64,000 nucleotides of DNA, taken from assembly GCA_021847015.1 (NCBI GenBank), contig JAJZVW010000009.1:1-64000 (forward strand). The letters are read 5' to 3'. This document shows, in pieces, positions 8,418-16,151 of the stretch. This stretch comes from Pseudomonadota bacterium (lineage in GTDB: Bacteria > Pseudomonadota > Alphaproteobacteria > Rhodospirillales > Magnetospirillaceae). Below the pieces are notes generated by a model that was given only the letters and a program-made list of their open reading frames with translations, was not told the origin of the DNA and searched no databases. The position numbers and the translations under genes were made by a program. The stretch's first letter is position 1. Each line of letters starts with the position of its first letter.

Positions 8418-9641
8418 ATGGCGCGCGGACAACTTCCCATCTTTGAGCGCAGAGCCGAAGACGGCCGGCTCATGGGCTACCAGGTCAAAATTCGGAAGCA
8501 GGGCTTCCCCACCGTCAGCAGGCAGTTCGACCGGTTCGCCGATGCTGAGCGATTCGCGCTGGATACCCTCCAGGCGATGACGGCCAGGACATTCACAGAC
8601 CGGCGTGAAGCGGAGCGCACCACCCTGGCCGATGCGCTGGACAGGTACAAGCGCGAGGTCACTCCCCATAAGAAGAGCGCCTACGGTGAGGGGTGCCTGA
8701 TCGAGCGGTTGAAGAAGCTTCGGCTGGCCGAATACAGCATTGCGACCATCCAAGGCGCGGATATCGCCGGATATCGCGATGCAAGGGCTGTCGAGGGAGC
8801 TTCTGCAAACACCATCCGCATCGAGCTTGCCCTTCTGTCCCACCTCTACACGGTCGCCGCGTCGGATTGGGGTATGCCTCTGGCCAACCCCGTGCGGCAA
8901 GCCCGCAAGCCGAAGCTGCCGCGCGGCCGCGATCGCCGCCTTGATCGCCAGCGGGATGATAACGGGCTAACGGAGGAAGATCGGCTCCTGGCCGCTTGCA
9001 AGGCCAGTAAGAGCCGGTGGCTGGAGCCCATTGTCCGGCTGGCCCTTGAAACTGGTATGCGCCGCGGGGAAATCCTTGGGCTGCGGTGGGAGCATATCGA
9101 TTTGTCCCATGGGACAGCACACCTCCCCGACACCAAGAATGGCGACAGCCGCTCGGTGCCGTTATCGCCGGCGGCGCGCAGGGCTCTTCTCGCCGTCCAC
9201 CGGACTCGGCAGGCCAAGTGCCGCAATCGGATCAAGCCTGCCCAACGGGTCGCTGTGGTATTGACCGTCCAGGCCAACGACAGGCGGAAGATCAAGAGAA
9301 GGGCGAGACGAGGGCCACTCTTCCCGATCGGGGACAGCGGCTTTGTCCACACCTTCCAACGTGCTGCGGAAAATGCTGGGTTGGTGGACTTCCATTTCCA
9401 CGACCTGCGCCACGAGGCCACCTCGCGGCTGTTCGAGCGCGGCCTTGACGTAATGGAGGTAGCCTCCATCACCGGTCACAAGACGCTGTCGATGCTGAAA
9501 CGCTACACCCACCTGCGGGCGCGCGACCTGGCGAAGAAGCTGGCGACATTACCGGCACCGACCTTGACGGCATCACCCGCTAAACAGCGGCCAACGACGG
9601 CCGGGGCCGGAAACGTCGTGCCATTGAAAAAGGCCGGTTAG
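8418..9641 (+). CDS. int: Site-specific tyrosine integrase
   Basis: This 407-residue protein has all the catalytic residues of tyrosine recombinases: Arg in TGMRRGE (about residue 214), the Lys region DTKNGDSRSV, HDLRHE (His about 328, Arg about 331), GHKT (His about 353) and the nucleophile Tyr in LKRYTH (about 362). An N-terminal SAM-like DNA-binding part precedes. The start at ATG 8418 is chosen over 8355 because the extra residues overlap arm-type repeats. It lies next to attL and most likely catalyses integration into tRNA-Phe. Confidence 0.95.
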   Translation: MARGQLPIFERRAEDGRLMGYQVKIRKQGFPTVSRQFDRFADAERFALDTLQAMTARTFTDRREAERTTLADALDRYKREVTPHKKSAYGEGCLIERLKKLRLAEYSIATIQGADIAGYRDARAVEGASANTIRIELALLSHLYTVAASDWGMPLANPVRQARKPKLPRGRDRRLDRQRDDNGLTEEDRLLAACKASKSRWLEPIVRLALETGMRRGEILGLRWEHIDLSHGTAHLPDTKNGDSRSVPLSPAARRALLAVHRTRQAKCRNRIKPAQRVAVVLTVQANDRRKIKRRARRGPLFPIGDSGFVHTFQRAAENAGLVDFHFHDLRHEATSRLFERGLDVMEVASITGHKTLSMLKRYTHLRARDLAKKLATLPAPTLTASPAKQRPTTAGAGNVVPLKKAG

Positions 9642-10039
9642 GCGGCCGCCGCCTTGATTGCGGGAAGTAATCCCTGGTTTACCACAATGCCAGCCATCAA
9701 GACACCAACATCATATACCGGTCTACCATGAATGTTTGCGATAACACCCAGGAACCCAAAGACGAATATAATCCCGAGAGAAAAGTAAGATAGCCACCTC
9801 CAGGCAGGATCTTGGTCTATATAGTCATATTTGTTACCTTTAATCATATCCCACAGCACAAACCCAGCGAACGCCGTTATAAAACCAACTGTGTAACCAG
9901 CGGCGAGATTGTGAAACCAGTCCATGCTTAGGCGGCGGATAGCGTCTGCCCCAGACAAAATCAGGAGCCACACCAAGGTCCCGACAACAGCGAGTCGGAC
10001 CTGCCACGCAGGAATCATGCTACCCATCATATCCCCCAT
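9638..10039 (-). CDS. Hypothetical membrane protein
   Basis: This 133-residue protein has four likely membrane spans: WQVRLAVVGTLVWLLILSG, then AAGYTVGFITAFAGFVLW, a span around WLSYFSLGIIFVFGFLGVI, and a C-terminal one near DVGVLMAGIVVN. It converges on the integrase with a 4-base overlap. Base composition is visibly more AT-rich than the neighbours. No family is recognised. The start could also be a few codons later (MMGSM). Confidence 0.6.
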   Translation of the reverse strand: MGDMMGSMIPAWQVRLAVVGTLVWLLILSGADAIRRLSMDWFHNLAAGYTVGFITAFAGFVLWDMIKGNKYDYIDQDPAWRWLSYFSLGIIFVFGFLGVIANIHGRPVYDVGVLMAGIVVNQGLLPAIKAAAA

Positions 10040-10119
10040 AAATAACTCGCTGCAAATACGTGCTCATGGCGTTGCTCTGCAGGCACCAATGAGCATTTAA
10101 TGTCTCGCCACCCTACGGT

Positions 10120-10302
10120 TCATGCATATGTTAGCTTTATTTGCAGCGCAGTTCCAACATCACTACACTCAATAGTTATTGTTCCGCCGCCAATATCCTC
10201 TATGATGACATCGCCGTCAAAGTCGCCATTTTTTCGCCTTTCCCTTATTTCTTCTTTTAGCTTCTCCAATATACCGGCGATTCGGATATTGCTGTTAGGC
10301 AT
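10120..10302 (-). CDS. Small hypothetical protein
   Basis: This 60-residue protein has an N-terminal charged helix (ILEKLKEEIRERRKNGDFDG) followed by beta-like segments DVIIEDIGGGTITIEC. It belongs to the AT-rich block of the tRNA-Phe element. No family is recognised and nothing else is known. A gene is plausible by composition and the intervening regulatory-looking hairpin upstream. Confidence 0.45.
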   Translation of the reverse strand: MPNSNIRIAGILEKLKEEIRERRKNGDFDGDVIIEDIGGGTITIECSDVGTALQIKLTYA

Positions 10303-10362
10303 AACATTCTCTCCGCGCTATGAAGATTTCCAAACTCACCATCTGAGCGACCTTAGACGGCC

Positions 10363-10400
10363 CGTTACCGTAACGCGACGTATGCCGCGTTACGGTAACG
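10363..10400. terminator. 15-bp perfect hairpin between two minus-strand genes
   Basis: CGTTACCGTAACGCG (10363-10377) pairs perfectly with CGCGTTACGGTAACG (10386-10400) around an 8-base loop. It lies 61 bases upstream of the 10120-10302 gene and 9 bases downstream of the YqaE-like stop. There is no T-run, so it may be a factor-dependent terminator, an mRNA stabiliser or an operator. Each arm is itself partly palindromic (GTTACGGTAAC). Confidence 0.55.
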
Positions 10401-10408
10401 CCACTTGG

Positions 10409-10621
10409 CTACGCTCCAGCGGCCTCGGTCGCCTCAGCCTTGAGCGCCTTCTGGATCTTCTTGTCGGTCTTGTATTGCGACAGCGCATAGACCGACCAGA
10501 TCGTGGCCGGAATCCAGCCAATCAGTGTGATCTGCAAAATCAGACACACGATGCCGGCGATGGGGCGTCCAATGGTGAAAAATTGAAGCCACGGGACAAT
10601 AAGAGCAAGAATCAGACGCAT
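10409..10621 (-). CDS. YqaE/Pmp3 family small membrane protein
   Basis: This 70-residue protein has two membrane spans and the family's pattern: a proline-containing first helix (LILALIVPWLQFFTIG), then IVCLILQITLIGWIPATIWSVYAL. Pmp3/YqaE proteins are stress-associated membrane proteolipids affecting membrane potential in yeast and plants; the bacterial role is poorly known. The C-terminus is charged (KTDKKIQKALKAEA). It is cargo of the element with no evident tie to transfer. Confidence 0.7.
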   Translation of the reverse strand: MRLILALIVPWLQFFTIGRPIAGIVCLILQITLIGWIPATIWSVYALSQYKTDKKIQKALKAEATEAAGA

Positions 10622-10682
10622 AACCTTCCTCCATCACTACGCACATTACTATTGTTAAACCATACTTAATGAATCATATATA

Positions 10683-10991
10683 TTACTTTTCCACCATTTC
10701 AAAGCACCCATCCGGCACAAAAACACCCATACCTTGCACATTCCCTGCCTTATCCGCACACAGAACAAGTTTTCTTCCCTTAACAAGCCATGTAACTATT
10801 CTGCCATTAGAGATACCTCCCGATTTAAATTCGTAGCCGTCGTTTAGATAGGTAATAATTCGCCCTTGCGGAATTGGGATAAAATCAATTGTTTTTGGCA
10901 TGCTATTCTTCGCCTGCTGCGCTTCAGCCGCACTGCCCATCACCACCAGCGCAACAACCATTCCGATGGCAAAAACACTGGCGAATTTCAT
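10683..10991 (-). CDS. Secreted hypothetical protein
   Basis: This 102-residue protein starts with a clear signal peptide (MKFASVFAIGMVVALVVMGS, cleavage after AEA). The mature part of about 80 residues is beta-rich with two cysteines (LCADK, DGCFEM). No family is recognised. It is AT-rich, like the other accessory genes here. Confidence 0.6.
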   Translation of the reverse strand: MKFASVFAIGMVVALVVMGSAAEAQQAKNSMPKTIDFIPIPQGRIITYLNDGYEFKSGGISNGRIVTWLVKGRKLVLCADKAGNVQGMGVFVPDGCFEMVEK

Positions 10992-11283
10992 GTCGTCCCC
11001 TTCCCGCGTGGCTATCCGATAGCGTCAACCATGGATAGTAGCACATCTACCATCGGGGGAAAGCCGACTCTCTACTTGTTACGAAGGCTGCAAAATCCGA
11101 GGGCCACCGCGCCGTCCTCGTTTTTGCGATGCTTTTGCGACGGAAATACACGGATCAAAGCGTAACGTTTTCGTATCAAAAACGAGGACACCAGAGAAAA
11201 TAAGGAGTTCTTTTCAAAAATATCTTCGAAGACTATCAAAGCTATTTCTCGGTAGAACTACCCGCAGATTTCGCCCATTTCAA

Positions 11284-11391
11284 GGTAGATAGCCCCAAAA
11301 CGGCAGGTAGATGACCGCCGATCCCCTGGTAGACGACCGCCAAGGGGCGGTAGACGCCCCAAACAAGGCGGTAGATGGTCGAAATGGCCAA
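11284..11391. repeat. Iteron array, five copies at 21-22 bp spacing
   Basis: GGTAGAT or GGTAGAC starts at 11284, 11306, 11328, 11349 and 11370, giving spacings of 22, 22, 21 and 21 bases. The following bases often read GACCGCC. Spacing near two helical turns is typical of initiator-binding iterons at plasmid origins. A further GGTAGA lies at 11251. The array sits in a gene-free stretch at the edge of the transfer module. A replication or control role is inference. Confidence 0.65.
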
Positions 11392-11514
11392 AAATGGACG
11401 GGGTAGGCAGCACAACCCACCCGCAACCCACCCTTTGCTTTTGCCTGTCCCCTTGGGGTGCAGGCCACGCCCTGCACCCCTGCCCCTCTGGCGAAGAGCG
11501 GGGGTGCAAGGCGG

Positions 11515-11581
11515 CAAGCCCCTTCGCGGGGACCCGGCTGCACAAGCCCGCAGGGCGCGGAAGCTGGGCGGAAGGGGCTTG
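11515..11581 (-). repeat. 67-nt covarying hairpin element, copy in the tRNA-Phe element
   Basis: CAAGCCCCTTC (11515-11525) pairs with GAAGGGGCTTG (11571-11581). Read on the minus strand, the 45-nt interior differs from the element at 53851-53917 by only three bases, and the 11-bp stem differs at three positions that are all compensated on the other arm. An inner GCCC/GGGC mini-hairpin is kept. Confidence 0.75.
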
Positions 11582-11615
11582 CTGCCGCGCTGAGGGCGGA
11601 GCCCTAAGAGGGGTG

Positions 11616-11649
11616 CCGCCGCCGGGCCGCCATGGCGGCCCGGCGGCGG
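11616..11649. repeat. 34-bp perfect palindrome
   Basis: The two 17-base halves around CCATGG are exactly complementary (CCGCCGCCGGGCCGCCA and its complement). A perfect palindrome of this length can extrude as a cruciform. It lies in the hairpin-dense non-coding region of the element. Its role is unknown. Confidence 0.8.
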
Positions 11650-11692
11650 GGGCGAAGCCCCAGGGTGCCGGCTTTCGGCAGGGACATGGCGA

Positions 11693-11974
11693 CCGGGCAC
11701 GCAACGGCCCCGCCAAAGGGGGCCACGCGCGATCGCGGAGCGAACGCGTGGGGGAGCGGGGTCGTGCCCGGGCGCGTCCCTGGCGAATGCCGGGGCGCAG
11801 CCCCCGTGAGGACGGCCAAGGCCGCGCCGCCGTGGCGGCGTGGGCGAGGACGGCCAAGCGGGCGGGGGGAGCCGCCGCAAGCGGGTGTCTCACCCGGCCC
11901 AGCGACGGCGCCGCCAAAGGGGACCCTGCGCGCCCGTGGAACGGGCGTGTAGGGGAGCGGCGCCGTGGGCCGGG
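11693..11974. repeat. Two related stem structures in tandem
   Basis: Copy A (11693-11771) has outer arms CCGGGCAC/GTGCCCGG and inner arms ACGGCCCCGC/GCGGGGTCGT. Copy B (11893-11974) has outer arms CCCGGCCCA/TGGGCCGGG and inner arms ACGGCGCCGC/GCGGCGCCGT. Both share the loop-side motif CGCCAAAGGGG. The stem sequences differ while pairing is kept, suggesting a conserved structure. Confidence 0.6.
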
Positions 11975-12008
11975 GGAACACCAGCGAAGCGGTGGGGGGC
12001 AGAGCCCA

Positions 12009-12224
12009 GCGCGTCGGGTGGAACCCGACTAACCCCGTTCGGGGGGAAGCGGCCCAAGGGGGTCCCCAGACCGATTTTCGGCCAGCGGAGCGGTGCCGAA
12101 AATAGGCCTGGGGGGGCCGCGTCCGACGCCCTGCGATCGTATGTGAGGAGCGAAGCGATCTCACATGCGGGAGCAGTTGGCGGAGGCCCACCGAAGGGGG
12201 TTAGTCGGGTTCCACCCGACGCGC
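12009..12224. repeat. 28-bp perfect inverted repeat, 160-base spacer
   Basis: The arm at 12009-12036 begins GCGCGTCGGGTGGAACCCGA, and its exact complement is at 12197-12224. The 28-base match has no mismatch. Within the spacer a shorter dyad (ATGTGAG...CTCACAT near 12141-12166) is also seen. Function unknown. Confidence 0.75.
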
Positions 12225-12570
12225 CAGGGGGAGCCGGCGATAGCCGGGGGAGAAATCCCGAAGCGGCGACGTATACGTCGCCGTCGAAGGGGTGTTCTCC
12301 CCCCACGCAGTGGGCAGGTGAAAGCCAAGGAAACCGCGCATTGCGCGGTGCATCCTTGGCTGAGGGGAGACGACAGAGGGCGACGCATGCGTCGTCCGGC
12401 GGAGGGCTCCCCTGGGGAGCGATGGTCGGTCTCGACCATCGGTCCCCGCGTTCGGTCATCCAGGCGGACCGAATGGAATGACCGAAGCGAAGGACCGAAC
12501 GAGAGAGGGTGGCCCGGCAGAGCGGCGGCCATGTACGAATAGGCCGGGCATCGCCCGGCCTACGTCATGG

Positions 12571-12780
12571 CTATTGCTGCGCCGGCCACGGTCGGAGCGG
12601 ATCGGAAAGATCGGCGTCCAGCCGATACCATCCGCCCCCGCGATGACTCCAAGCGCAATCGCCGGTGGAGATATCGACACCCAGGCGACGGCTTATTTCC
12701 TCATGGTTCAAGATCATGCCGCCCTTATCCAGGCGAAAACGGACGGCGGCGGTAACGGTGGTGATTTGATGCCGGTTCAT
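12571..12780 (-). CDS. Small hypothetical protein
   Basis: This 69-residue protein is the last gene of the minus-strand transfer module. The middle (GMILNHEEISRRLGVDISTGDCAW) may form a small helical unit. No family is recognised. A gene is supported by the short 18-base spacing from the next upstream gene and by module strand. Confidence 0.45.
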   Translation of the reverse strand: MNRHQITTVTAAVRFRLDKGGMILNHEEISRRLGVDISTGDCAWSHRGGGWYRLDADLSDPLRPWPAQQ

Positions 12781-12798
12781 TTGATCTCCCCTTCCCTT

Positions 12799-12996
12799 TT
12801 AACGCGCCGCGACGGCGGCGATGATGTCCGCGACAGTGGGCATGTCGCGGCTGGCGAGCAGCCGCACGACTGCATCGAGCGGCAAAGCGGCCAAGTCCTC
12901 GACCGCCGCCGCGTAGGCCGCGCGGTACGCGGGCTGATCCGTCGGCGGCGTGGCGTCAAGAATGGCGAGCGATCGCAATCCTGTTGTGCTGGTCAT
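12799..12996 (-). CDS. Small Ala-rich hypothetical protein
   Basis: This 65-residue, mostly helical protein (AYRAAYAAAVEDLAALPLDAVVRLLASRDMPTVADIIAAVAAR in its second half) overlaps the stop of the VirB5-like gene by 4 bases. The tight coupling suggests it belongs to the transfer operon. It could be a small regulator or an entry-exclusion factor; nothing in the sequence decides. Confidence 0.5.
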   Translation of the reverse strand: MTSTTGLRSLAILDATPPTDQPAYRAAYAAAVEDLAALPLDAVVRLLASRDMPTVADIIAAVAAR

Positions 12997-13820
12997 GCGC
13001 GTTTTCCTTTCCTGCTGTACGCGACGGCGAGCCGGGCAAGCGGCTCGGGCGTGATGGCGGCCCGCTGTGGCAACGGAGCGTTGCCGGGCGGGGCGGCCGG
13101 CGGGGCGGCGGGCGTCGAGGCCGGCGCCGGCTGAGACAACTGCGGGAGGATCGAGGCCAGCGGGGAGGCATCGACCCGCAGGGCCTTGGCCGCGCGCAAT
13201 TCGGTGATCGCGGCCTCGACGCGTTGAAGGCTCAAGAGTTCCGCCCGCACGAGGTCCACCGTCTTCATCAGCGCGGCCACCTGCTCGCGGACGTTGGCGG
13301 CCTGGTCGCCCTGCACCAACGCGGCCTGGGCCTCGGCGGCGGCGTCGGGCAACGCAACGCGGCTGGCCTCGGCCGCCGCGAGTCCATGTTGCCCGGCGAG
13401 GATCACGGTTTCGGAGCGGCGCGACGCGACCAAGCCGAGGTTACGGCCCGAGCCGTCGGGCGAAAACAGGACCGAAGCCACCCACCCCTCGGCCGACGCC
13501 TGGGTGGTCAAATTGGGCGTCGGCGCCGCGCCGATTGCGCTGATCGGCGACACGTCCACGGCCGCGTCCTCAAGGGAGGCCGTGGGCGGCCCGGAGGAGA
13601 TGGCGCCTTTTCCGCCCATGCTGTCGTTGACGTGGCCAAAGATGGTGTTGCCAAGGCTGTAAAGCTGGGTGGCGGTCGTCACCGCGCTGACGAGCTGCGC
13701 CGTCTGGCCGATCCGAATCGGGTCGGCAATCGCGTAGAAGCAACAGCCGGTCGGGCAGGCCTCGGCGACGGCGGGGGCCAGGACGGCCACCGCCGCCAGG
13801 ATAGCAAGGCGCCGTTTCAT
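12993..13820 (-). CDS. VirB5-like minor pilin / periplasmic transfer protein, copy 1
   Basis: This 275-residue protein has a signal peptide (MKRRLAILAAVAVLAPAVAEA) and a mature N-terminus CPTGCCFYA. A helical middle and the segment EGWVASVLFSPD followed by a long Ala/Gln-rich coiled helix recall VirB5 and related pilus-tip proteins. The C-terminus is proline-rich. It overlaps the next gene by 4 bases. Similarity is to fold pattern rather than to clear signature motifs, so the VirB5 call is moderate. Start ATG 13818-13820 is the only one giving a signal peptide. Confidence 0.55.
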   Translation of the reverse strand: MKRRLAILAAVAVLAPAVAEACPTGCCFYAIADPIRIGQTAQLVSAVTTATQLYSLGNTIFGHVNDSMGGKGAISSGPPTASLEDAAVDVSPISAIGAAPTPNLTTQASAEGWVASVLFSPDGSGRNLGLVASRRSETVILAGQHGLAAAEASRVALPDAAAEAQAALVQGDQAANVREQVAALMKTVDLVRAELLSLQRVEAAITELRAAKALRVDASPLASILPQLSQPAPASTPAAPPAAPPGNAPLPQRAAITPEPLARLAVAYSRKGKRA

Positions 13821-14806
13821 TGGGTGCCTCCCCCGATGATCTGCGGCTTTTCCGAGGCCTGGGCCTCGGTCGCTTCGATTTCCAGCGCGGCCTCTTCCTC
13901 GGCCGCCCAATGCTGCGCGTCGGCCGCCAATGTCGCGGCCGTGGTGCCCAGGGCGCCGGCCTGTCCAATGGCGGTGCCGGCATTGCCAAGGTTCGCGGTC
14001 GCGGCGATTTCGGCGTCCGCGTTCGGCAAATCGGCTTGCTGCTGCGAAGCAAGGCCATAGCCGTACTGAGCGGCGGCGATTAGCGCCGCCTGCCGGCGCT
14101 TCTCGGCCGATTCCAGGGCCGCGCCGCTGGTATTGGCCGTCGCGAAGGTCTGGCCGATCCACGCCGCCGCCGTGTCCTGGGTAGACCAGTTCCGCTCCGG
14201 AACCGGCATGCCCGGAATCGCCGTCACGGTGCTCAAGTCCGGCGGGGGCACATCGAGCATGACGGCCGGCGTACCCGCCTGCCCGGCGCCCGCGTCGCCG
14301 AGGGCGCCGTGGGTGCCACCAAGGAGGCCCGAGGCTTTCGACGCAAACGAAACGACGCTGGTGATTCCGCCGACGACTTTAACCGCCTGTGCCAACCCCG
14401 ACAGATCCGAGGTGGCCGCCGGGCAAATACACGGGTCATCGGCCTTGGCGGACGGGATGGCGAGCAAGCTCGCCACGTCGCGGACCCGCTCGCGCCAGGT
14501 GTTCGAAACGCAATGGCCGAGGGTGGCGGCGGATGGCGCCGCCGGGGCCTTGGTCGCCACGGCCTGGTGAAGCCGGGCGTCCAGGCTGATGCTGGGCAAG
14601 GTGTCACCCTTCGGCAGAGGAATAGCGGGCGGCGCGCTGGCCGGCTTCCAATGGCCGGGCTTCGGCAAGTCGGGGGCCGGGGCGATGATCGGCACCAGCC
14701 GCACAGCCGGCGTCGCCGGCTGGTAGTGGTGGCCAGCGACCACGGCGGCGACGGCGAACGCCGTCACGGCGGCGGCGCCGATGCCGACGATCCGCCGGGC
14801 GGTCAT
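13817..14806 (-). CDS. VirB5-like exported transfer protein, copy 2
   Basis: This 329-residue protein begins with an uncleaved-looking anchor (IVGIGAAAVTAFAVAAVVAG). It has a cysteine pair (DPCICPAATSDL), and a C-terminal helical region in which WIGQTFATANTSG is followed by EKRRQAALIAAAQYGYGLAS, the same layout as the two neighbouring VirB5-like proteins. It overlaps both neighbours by 4 bases. The three look like diverged tandem duplicates. Confidence 0.55.
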   Translation of the reverse strand: MTARRIVGIGAAAVTAFAVAAVVAGHHYQPATPAVRLVPIIAPAPDLPKPGHWKPASAPPAIPLPKGDTLPSISLDARLHQAVATKAPAAPSAATLGHCVSNTWRERVRDVASLLAIPSAKADDPCICPAATSDLSGLAQAVKVVGGITSVVSFASKASGLLGGTHGALGDAGAGQAGTPAVMLDVPPPDLSTVTAIPGMPVPERNWSTQDTAAAWIGQTFATANTSGAALESAEKRRQAALIAAAQYGYGLASQQQADLPNADAEIAATANLGNAGTAIGQAGALGTTAATLAADAQHWAAEEEAALEIEATEAQASEKPQIIGGGTQ

Positions 14807-16149
14807 GGCGTGCCTCCAGCCGAAGCGACAACAGGTGCAACGGGAGTGTCGTGAATGGCTCTCGCCGATTCGATGGCAAGCTGGGCGGTTCTCAACGCCC
14901 GGACGGTTGCAAGTTCGCCCTGCAACACGGTCAAGCCGACCTGGAGGGCGGCAAGCTGGCCGCGAAGATCCTTGGCGTTGTTTCCGGCCTGCATCATAGC
15001 CTGGGCGCGCTTGTCGTCGTCGGCGGCATTGGTGCGGGTGGTCAGGGCCAGGGCGTAGCCGCTCGTGGCGGCCTGGGCCAAGGCAACGTCTCGCCGGCTG
15101 TCGATCGTTTGAAGCGTGGCCGCTGCGGGGGGCGTGCCGGCCTGCTGCACGGGCACGTACAGAGTGCCCGCAACCCAGGTTTGGGCATTGGCGACGGTCG
15201 CGAAATTTGCGGCCGGGGCCGCCGGCAGGCCGGGCGCGGTGATACTGGCCATCGTCGTGGCCGTGGCCGCCGGGGCATAGGCGGAGAGCATCGAGGACAA
15301 GCCGGTAAGCGAAACGTGGCCGCCGGATGCCCCCATGCCGAACGGCAGTTGCAGGGTGGAGGTGACGCTGGGCGCGCTGGTGCCGGCCAGCCGGGTGATA
15401 TTGCCCTGCGCGAAGCCGAGGGTGTTCCCGAGGTTGCCGGCGTTGTTGGCCAAGTTGATAGCTCCGCCCACGGCACCGGCCGCTTGGCCGATGCTGCCAT
15501 TTCCGGCGGCGTTGCCGGCACCAGCAATGGCATTGTTGGCGGCATTGATTGGCGAATTCGCCACGTTGTTGGCGGACGAAAGCACCGTGCCAAGAGCGTT
15601 GCCCGGAATATTGGACACGGTGCCGATGGCGCCCGTGGTCGCCCCGAGAAGGTTATTTCCGGCCTTGGCGATGTTGCCGGCCGAAGCGGCCAACTGGCCG
15701 AAGCCTGAGCCGGAGCCGAGACCAATGCTGCCGAGGGCGTTGCCGATGGAATTTTCGACGCCCTGCATGCCGGAATTCACGTCGCTGGCGAGGCCGTTTA
15801 ATCCACTCGCGGCCTGACCGGCCAGGGAGTTGGCCCCGCTCGCGAGCGAGCTGGCGCCGCTGGAAATGTCGCCGGCGGCGGCATTGAGGCTCCCGGCGAT
15901 ATCGCCGGAACTGACGGCGGAAAAGATCGAGTCCACCTGGCCAACGCCGGCACTGCCGACCGCATCGGAGATGGTGCTGGTGGTGCTGGCCATTTGGGCC
16001 ATGGTGCTCGCCGTCGTGGCCGTCTGGGTCGCGGCGGCGGCCGTCTGTGCGACGTTGCTCGGGTCAACCACCACGCACTGGGCGTTGGCCGTCGAAATGC
16101 CCGCAAGCAATGCGAGGGCGGCGACGCCGCCAGCGAGACGATTGTTCAT
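14803..16149 (-). CDS. VirB5-like exported transfer protein, copy 3 with repeat-rich insert
   Basis: This 448-residue protein has a signal peptide ending ISTANAQ. The next 230 residues are a low-complexity Ser/Asn/Ala/Gly region (repeats like NSLAGQAASGLNGLA and NAIAGAGNAAGNG), unlike normal VirB5. The C-terminal part returns to the shared plan: AQTWVAGTLYVP, then SRRDVALAQAATSGYALAL and a terminal coiled helix. It may be an extended pilus-tip or adhesin-like component. It ends 2 bases after the VirB6-like gene begins downstream. Confidence 0.6.
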   Translation of the reverse strand: MNNRLAGGVAALALLAGISTANAQCVVVDPSNVAQTAAAATQTATTASTMAQMASTTSTISDAVGSAGVGQVDSIFSAVSSGDIAGSLNAAAGDISSGASSLASGANSLAGQAASGLNGLASDVNSGMQGVENSIGNALGSIGLGSGSGFGQLAASAGNIAKAGNNLLGATTGAIGTVSNIPGNALGTVLSSANNVANSPINAANNAIAGAGNAAGNGSIGQAAGAVGGAINLANNAGNLGNTLGFAQGNITRLAGTSAPSVTSTLQLPFGMGASGGHVSLTGLSSMLSAYAPAATATTMASITAPGLPAAPAANFATVANAQTWVAGTLYVPVQQAGTPPAAATLQTIDSRRDVALAQAATSGYALALTTRTNAADDDKRAQAMMQAGNNAKDLRGQLAALQVGLTVLQGELATVRALRTAQLAIESARAIHDTPVAPVVASAGGTP

Positions 16150-16151
16150 GG

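Larger units (their letters stand above)
11392..12570. other. Non-coding, GC-rich hairpin-dense region
   Basis: No convincing gene is present although many frames are open by composition. The stretch is packed with inverted repeats: a 67-nt hairpin (11515-11581), a 34-bp perfect palindrome (11616-11649), two related stem structures (11693-11771 and 11893-11974) and a 28-bp perfect inverted pair (12009-12036 with 12197-12224). It could hold oriT, a replication origin or structured RNAs. The palindrome density stands out from the rest of the window. Confidence 0.7.

Noticed and set aside
11242-12481. Several 180-220 residue frames on both strands in the hairpin region
   Set aside because: All lack ribosome sites and known content, overlap each other, and are explained by GC-rich inverted repeats.
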